DNA of 64,000 bases, from contig CAVTIH010000002.1 in the NCBI GenBank assembly GCA_963734815.1, positions 186,001 through 250,000 on the forward strand. Direction: 5' to 3'. Shown piece after piece: positions 59,633-64,000 of this stretch (position 1 is the first letter of the stretch; each line of letters begins with the position of its first letter). The stretch comes from Palsa-744 sp963734815. Lineage in GTDB: Bacteria > Actinomycetota > Thermoleophilia > Solirubrobacterales > Solirubrobacteraceae. The notes below the pieces were generated by a model, which saw only the letters and a program-made list of their open reading frames with translations, was not told the origin of the DNA and did no database searches. The position numbers and the translations under genes were made by a program.

Positions 59633-60097
59633 CTAAGAGACTTCTGCCGGTTCGTCCTTGCCTTGCAACCGCTCGCGGCCGCGCCCGACGGCGCTGATGA
59701 TCTTCGAGAGGTTGACCTCCAGCGTGCTGAGGATCTCGTCCGCGTAGTCCTCGGCGCCGAGGCGGATCTCGCGCTCACGGGCGCGGGCATCCTCGACGAT
59801 GTCCTCCGCCGCGCGCTCGGCCTGCTTGGTGACCTCCTCCTCGCCGACCAGCCGCTCCTGGCGCTCACGCGCTTCTGTGACGATTTTCTCGGCCTCGCGC
59901 TTGGCCTCCGCGAGCATCTCCTGGCGCTCCTTGACGATCCACCGTGCCTGCTTGATCTCCTCGGGGATCGTCGCGCGCATCTGGTCGAGGATGTCGTAGA
60001 TCTCCTCCTTGTCGACCCTCACCTGGTCGGTCAGGGGCACCGGCTTGGCGTTGTGCACCAAGTCGTCCAGCTTGTCGATGAGTACCAGAACATCCAT
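59633..60097 (-). CDS. SepIVA/DivIVA-like coiled-coil protein
   Basis: A 154-residue protein. It starts MDVLVLIDKLDDLVHNAKPVP, then VRVDKEEIYDILDQMRATIP, then a long coiled coil (about 50-130) and a short tail. This matches the actinobacterial SepIVA family (Rv2927c in M. tuberculosis), which acts in septation and polar growth and lies near rnc, smc and DUF177 there too. I start at 60097; the longer in-frame start is less family-like. Confidence 0.82.
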   Translation of the reverse strand: MDVLVLIDKLDDLVHNAKPVPLTDQVRVDKEEIYDILDQMRATIPEEIKQARWIVKERQEMLAEAKREAEKIVTEARERQERLVGEEEVTKQAERAAEDIVEDARAREREIRLGAEDYADEILSTLEVNLSKIISAVGRGRERLQGKDEPAEVS

Positions 60098-60175
60098 AAC
60101 CGGGTTACCTCCGCGGGGCGTCCAGCCCCACGGTGTGTATATCAAGGTTCGACATCACGCCTCACATCCTGTTCG

Positions 60176-60673
60176 TCAGCGCCGCAACTCTTCCTGCAAC
60201 CGTACCGCCACCTCCGCGGGCACCAGATCGTCGATCCGGCCCCCGAACGTGGCCAGCTCCTTGACGCCGCTCGATGACAGGAAACTGTACTGCGAGCTGG
60301 ACATCAGGTACACCGACTCGATCTCCGGGTCCTGCCGGCGGTTGAGCTGGTGCAGCTCGAGCTCGTACTCGAAGTCGGAGATCGCCCGCAGCCCCTTGAC
60401 GATCGCCTTCGCCCCTACGCTGCGCGCGAACTCGACCACGAGGTTGCTGAACGGCTCGACCCGTACGCCCGGCAGCTCGGCCGTGGCACGTTCGATGAAG
60501 CCCACCCGCTCCTCGATGTCGAACAGCGTCGCGTTCTTGCGCACCGAACGTCGTACCACCGCCACCACCACCTGCTGGTACAGCCCCGCCGCGCGCCGGA
60601 TCACATCGAGGTGGCCGTTGGTCACCGGGTCATACGAGCCCGGACAGACGGCTATTGACTTATCGAGGCTCAT
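60176..60673 (-). CDS. coaD: Phosphopantetheine adenylyltransferase
   Basis: A 165-residue nucleotidyltransferase. The (T/H)xGH motif is CPGSYDPVTNGHLDVIRRA, and the later motif is YSFLSSSGVKELATFGG. It makes dephospho-CoA from phosphopantetheine and ATP. Its ATG overlaps the rsmD stop (ATGA). Confidence 0.96.
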   Translation of the reverse strand: MSLDKSIAVCPGSYDPVTNGHLDVIRRAAGLYQQVVVAVVRRSVRKNATLFDIEERVGFIERATAELPGVRVEPFSNLVVEFARSVGAKAIVKGLRAISDFEYELELHQLNRRQDPEIESVYLMSSSQYSFLSSSGVKELATFGGRIDDLVPAEVAVRLQEELRR

Positions 60674-61254
60674 CTTCGGCGTTGGATCGTGATCACGGTG
60701 TCTCCGTAGCGCCGCTGTGCCTCCACCTCCATGAGTAGAGATCGCAGCGGCGGCTCGGTGCGCCGATCGCTCTCCGTCACCACACGTGCCCGCGGCGCGA
60801 GCAGGGGCGGCAATGCCTCCCCCAGCTCACGCCCCAGCACACCCGCATGTCGGTAGGGCGGATCGACGAATACCAGATCGTATGTCTCCGCGCGTTCGCG
60901 TGCGTTGCGCAGCGCCGCCAGCGCGTCGGCGCGACGCACCTCCGCCTCCTCTGTGCCGAGTCCCAGCTCGGCGAGATTCGCCTTGAGAGCCTCGAGCGCC
61001 CGGGGGTCGCGCTCGATCAGCACAGCCCTTGCCGCGCCCCGTGAGAGCGCCTCGATCGCGAGCGCGCCGGTGCCGGCGAACAGGTCCAGGACGACCGTTC
61101 CCTGCAGCCCCACCGCCTCCTGCGGCCCGGCCGACATCGGCCCGCCCAGCATCGAGAACAGCGCCTCCCTCACCCGCTCGGAGGTCGGCCGCGTCGTGCG
61201 GCCCCGCGGCGCGCGCAGTCGCCTCCCTCCGTACTTGCCCGCGATCACCCGCAT
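60670..61254 (-). CDS. rsmD: 16S rRNA (guanine-966-N2)-methyltransferase RsmD
   Basis: A 194-residue Rossmann methyltransferase. It starts MRVIAGKYGGRRLRAPRG, has VLDLFAGTGALAIEALSRGA and the catalytic FVDPPY motif. I start at the ATG at 61254, which matches the family start; a longer in-frame reading is not conserved-looking. It is coupled to coaD. Confidence 0.94.
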   Translation of the reverse strand: MRVIAGKYGGRRLRAPRGRTTRPTSERVREALFSMLGGPMSAGPQEAVGLQGTVVLDLFAGTGALAIEALSRGAARAVLIERDPRALEALKANLAELGLGTEEAEVRRADALAALRNARERAETYDLVFVDPPYRHAGVLGRELGEALPPLLAPRARVVTESDRRTEPPLRSLLMEVEAQRRYGDTVITIQRRR

Positions 61255-61330
61255 AGGGATCCGGCGGTGCGACCGCAGCGAGGCGCGACCGGAGGGCGAG
61301 CGGGTTGAACCGCGGGGTGGCAGGGGTATG

Positions 61331-61359
61331 CATATAAAGAATTTGAGAGGCGTGCGCAA
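61331..61359 (-). promoter_or_regulatory. Candidate promoter for rsmD-coaD
   Basis: On the minus strand TTGCGC (61359-61354) and TATATG (61336-61331) are separated by 17 bases in an AT-rich patch, about 77 bp upstream of rsmD. This is the best sigma-70-type promoter I can see in the block. Confidence 0.5.
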
Positions 61360-61391
61360 TTGCTATCGGACTTTAAAAAGAACATGTACAC

Positions 61392-63518
61392 CTACGCCCG
61401 CAGCGGCTCGCGCGCCTCCTCGCCCAGCACCCGCTCGAGCGCCTCGCCCAGCGGCGCGTGCTCAGGGGCCGCCAGCGCGGGGTCGGCGGCGAGCAGCCAC
61501 TCGGCCCACACACGTGCGCGTTCCAGCAGCGCCACGTCCTGTGGCAGGACGGCTACGCGGGGCTCGGCAAGGCCGTGTTGGCGGGTGCCCGCGAGCTCCC
61601 CCTCGCCGCGCAGCCGCAGGTCGATCTCCGCGAGCTCGAAGCCGTCGCCGTGCTCGGTGAGCGCGCGCAACCGGCGGGCGTTGCGGGGCCCGAGCAGCAG
61701 GCACACCGAGGGGTGCTCGCCGCGACCGATCCGCCCGCGCAGCTGGTGCAGTTGGGAGATCCCGTAGCGCTCGGCGTTCTCGACCAGCATCACGGTCGCG
61801 TTCGGTACGTCGATCCCCACCTCGATCACGGTCGTCGCCACCAGCACGTCCACCGTGCCCGCCGCAAAGCGCGCCATCGCCTCGCGCTTCTCCCGCGGGC
61901 GCAGCTGGCCGTGCAGCAGCTCCAGGCGGAACTCTCGCAGCTCGCCGGCGCGCAAGCGCTCGTACTCCGCGGTCGCGGCGCGTGCCTCGAGCTCCTGGGA
62001 CTCCTCGACCAACGGACACACCACGTACGCCTGACGCCCTGCGCGCAGCTCCTCGCGAATCCGCTCGTACGCGCGCGCCCGCTCGGCGGCGCTCGCCGCC
62101 ACATGCGTGGCGATCGCTCGCCGGCCCCGCGGCAGCTCGCGCAGGCGCGTCACATCGAGGTCGCCATACTCGGTCAGCGCCAGCGTGCGCGGGATCGGCG
62201 TCGCGGTCATGTGCAGCACATGGGGGGCGATACCCCCGGGCCCCTTGCGATCGAGCGCCGCGCGCTGGCGCACGCCGAAGCGATGCTGCTCGTCCACGAC
62301 CGCCACCGCGAGGCGGTCGAAGACGACGTCGTCCTCGAGCAGTGCGTGCGTGCCGACCACCAGCTTCAGCTCACCAGTGGCAAGCTTGCCGAGCAGATCG
62401 GCGCGACGGCGCGAGGAGGTCGAGCCGCTCAGCAGCGCGGACGGCAGCAGGCCCTCGGGAACGAGCGCCTGCAGCGTGGCGAAGTGCTGTTCGGCGAGCG
62501 TCTCCGTGGGCGCCATCAGTACCCCCTGCAACCCGTGCTCGACCGCGCGCAGCAGGACGTACAGCGCCACCACAGTCTTGCCCGAGCCGACCTCCCCCAT
62601 CAGCAGGCGCTGCATCGGGCGCGTGTGCGCGAGGTCGGCGTCGATCGCCGCGATCGCCGCCGCCTGGTCGGCCGTCAGCGCGAACGGCAGCTCCTTCAGC
62701 CAGCGCGCTGTCAGCTCGCGGGCGCCCGCCAGCGCCGCTGCGCTGCCCGAGCCGCGCAGCGCACGGCGGCGCAGCAGCGCCAGCTGCGCCAACAGCAGCT
62801 CCTCGAAGGCCAGCCGTGCGCGGCCCGCCTCCGCCTCCTCGCCACTGCGCGGGAAGTGCATCGCGGCCAGCGCCGCCGCGCGGTCGGGCAGACGCTCGGC
62901 GGCGCGCATCCGCGCCGGCAGCCACTCGACCACGTCCGCGAGCGCGCCGCGGTGCTCGCGCACCAGCGCCGCGATCTGCGTCGAGCTGACACCAACGGTG
63001 GCGGGGTAGTGCGCGATGCTCTCCCCCACTCCCTCCTGCGCGCCCGCGAGCTCGCCCCCGAGCGCATGGTGGACAACCGCGAAGCGGCCGCCGGGCCGCG
63101 CTTTGCCGTGCAGCAGCAGGCGGGTGCCCGGGCGGTAGCGATCCACCAGCCACGGCTGGTTGAAGAACGCGGCGCCCATCGCCCCGGTCTCGTCGAACAC
63201 GGTCGCCTCGACCAGCGGGCGCATCCCGCGGCGGCGCACCGGCCGCGCGACGATCGACTCAACCTCGACCGCCACCGTCGCCTGCTCGCCGGGGCGCAGC
63301 TGCGCGACCGCCCGCGCCTCGCGGCGATCGCGCGGCAGGTGCTCCAGCAGCTCCCCGACCGTGTGGATGCCCAGCGTTCGCAGACCCTCGGCGAGCTTGG
63401 CAGCTGCAGGCGCGAGCGGCTCCTCCAGGCGGCTGGGTCGTGGGGCGCGCAGCGGCGCGTTCAGCAACTCGGTGCGCGTTGGGGCGCACGTGGAGGCAAA
63501 CGCGCGCGGCTGCGCCAT
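61392..63518 (-). CDS. recG: ATP-dependent DNA helicase RecG
   Basis: A 708-residue helicase. A wedge domain (LGIHTVGELLEHLPRDRREA) precedes the motor: Walker A MGEVGSGKTVVALY, the DEQHRFGVRQR box (DEQH where DExH is usual), TATPIPRTLALTEYGDLDV, and motif VI GRGEHPSVCLL. It remodels stalled forks and Holliday junctions. It lies 9 bp after the fakA-like gene. Confidence 0.95.
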   Translation of the reverse strand: MAQPRAFASTCAPTRTELLNAPLRAPRPSRLEEPLAPAAAKLAEGLRTLGIHTVGELLEHLPRDRREARAVAQLRPGEQATVAVEVESIVARPVRRRGMRPLVEATVFDETGAMGAAFFNQPWLVDRYRPGTRLLLHGKARPGGRFAVVHHALGGELAGAQEGVGESIAHYPATVGVSSTQIAALVREHRGALADVVEWLPARMRAAERLPDRAAALAAMHFPRSGEEAEAGRARLAFEELLLAQLALLRRRALRGSGSAAALAGARELTARWLKELPFALTADQAAAIAAIDADLAHTRPMQRLLMGEVGSGKTVVALYVLLRAVEHGLQGVLMAPTETLAEQHFATLQALVPEGLLPSALLSGSTSSRRRADLLGKLATGELKLVVGTHALLEDDVVFDRLAVAVVDEQHRFGVRQRAALDRKGPGGIAPHVLHMTATPIPRTLALTEYGDLDVTRLRELPRGRRAIATHVAASAAERARAYERIREELRAGRQAYVVCPLVEESQELEARAATAEYERLRAGELREFRLELLHGQLRPREKREAMARFAAGTVDVLVATTVIEVGIDVPNATVMLVENAERYGISQLHQLRGRIGRGEHPSVCLLLGPRNARRLRALTEHGDGFELAEIDLRLRGEGELAGTRQHGLAEPRVAVLPQDVALLERARVWAEWLLAADPALAAPEHAPLGEALERVLGEEAREPLRA

Positions 63519-63527
63519 CCCCGACCC

Positions 63528-64000
63528 TCACTCCGCGGCGAGCAGCCACCAGTAGGCGCTCTGCCCACCGTGGCGCTGCTCGAGCTCGGCCGCGCCGAGG
63601 TCGCCGTCGAGCAGCGCGGCGACCGCGGGGGGGTCAAGCGGAGCCTGCTCGCCGGCGAGCACGCTGAGCAGCTCGGCGCCGTCGGCGAGTGCCACCAGCA
63701 CGTGGCGCAGCGTCGCGGCCGGCTGGCCCCAGGCGACGACGTCCTCGCCGAGGAAACCAACGGCCTCGCCGGGGGAAAAGCGGCCCTGCGGATCGGCACG
63801 GGCCGCAGGTGCGACGGCGCCGGTGCGCACCCGTGCGAGCACCTCGTTGAGCGCCTGCGCGTTCTGCTCCAGCGGGCGATCCGCGAGCAGCTCGACGGCC
63901 GCCGCGAGCGCAGCCTGTTGGCTGAGCGCGGGGATCACGAGCACCTGCTTGTCGGAGAGCTCGGCGGCGCGCTCGGCGGCCATCACCACGTTCGGGGAGC
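63528..64000 (-). CDS. FakA/YloV-like fatty-acid kinase (DAK2 family), C-terminal part
   Basis: The frame runs past the right edge, so only the last about 157 residues are seen. SPNVVMAAERAAELSDKQVLVIPALSQQAALAAAV matches the C-terminal domain of the YloV/FakA family in outline (the segment NVVMAAERAAELSDKQVLV is the clearest). FakA phosphorylates fatty acids held by FakB proteins. The gene precedes recG, as in many Gram-positive genomes. The N-terminal kinase domain is not in the window. Confidence 0.82.
   Translation of the reverse strand, partial: SPNVVMAAERAAELSDKQVLVIPALSQQAALAAAVELLADRPLEQNAQALNEVLARVRTGAVAPAARADPQGRFSPGEAVGFLGEDVVAWGQPAATLRHVLVALADGAELLSVLAGEQAPLDPPAVAALLDGDLGAAELEQRHGGQSAYWWLLAAE

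Noticed and set aside
1..64000. tRNA or rRNA genes
   Set aside because: No cloverleaf with a T-loop GTTCRA-type motif and acceptor pairing was found in the gaps; a dedicated scan such as tRNAscan-SE would settle it.

Overview
The window is high-GC chromosomal DNA, most likely from an actinobacterium of the class Thermoleophilia (Solirubrobacterales-like). The lineage call is an inference. It rests on the gene order fakA-recG-rsmD-coaD-sepIVA ... DUF177-rpmF-plsX-acpP-rnc-smc, on the MptB-like mannosyltransferase, LCP and SEDS wall genes, on the WhiG/FliA-type sigma factor, and on large secreted proteins with Lys/Arg-rich tails. I see no tRNA, rRNA, CRISPR array or phage structural genes.

Layout. 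1-8.3 kb, minus strand: a TetR regulator with an extra C-terminal winged helix, then a coupled run of three large secreted proteins; the last one runs off the left edge. 8.8-12.6 kb: a membrane glycosyltransferase operon (MptB-like, a 29-codon ORF, a single-pass protein, a GT-C enzyme) joined by 1-4 base overlaps. 12.7-15.6 kb: alcohol dehydrogenase, aldehyde dehydrogenase and a STAS protein. 15.7-21.4 kb: a zinc-ribbon protein, an RNase H-like protein, LCP ligase, SEDS protein and RmuC. 21.5-21.9 kb: hicAB, with an apparent frameshift in hicA. 21.9-31.4 kb: an EF-G-like GTPase with a non-canonical G domain, a sigma factor, a XerC/D recombinase, an HAD phosphatase, an alpha/beta hydrolase, ilvD, two small unknown genes and thiD. 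31.7-37.1 kb: an accessory stretch with a low-GC secreted protein, enoyl-CoA hydratase, methyltransferase, CsbD, a tiny membrane protein, and a helical-bundle gene cut by a well-preserved IS630-family element.

37.3-64 kb is mostly a conserved minus-strand housekeeping block. It covers protein targeting and ribosome maturation (ftsY, nfeD, SPFH, ffh, rpsP, khpA, rimM, trmD, rplS, lepB, rnhB). It continues with chromosome structure and lipid precursors (smc, rnc, acpP, plsX, rpmF, DUF177) and then sepIVA, coaD, rsmD, recG and a fakA-like gene. Insertions in this block are a DUF4333 lipoprotein, a collagen-like protein, vapBC, a membrane glycosyltransferase-like gene and an acyl-CoA ligase.

The main unexpected signal is two families of short palindromic dispersed repeats. 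Family A is 50 bp with four copies, three of them read through in frame inside proteins including ribosomal protein L19. Family B is about 45 bp with three copies at gene borders. One A copy sits inside a B copy between trmD and rplS. Arm changes between copies keep the base pairing. Also notable are an RNase III that lacks canonical metal-binding residues and large insertions in the SMC head.
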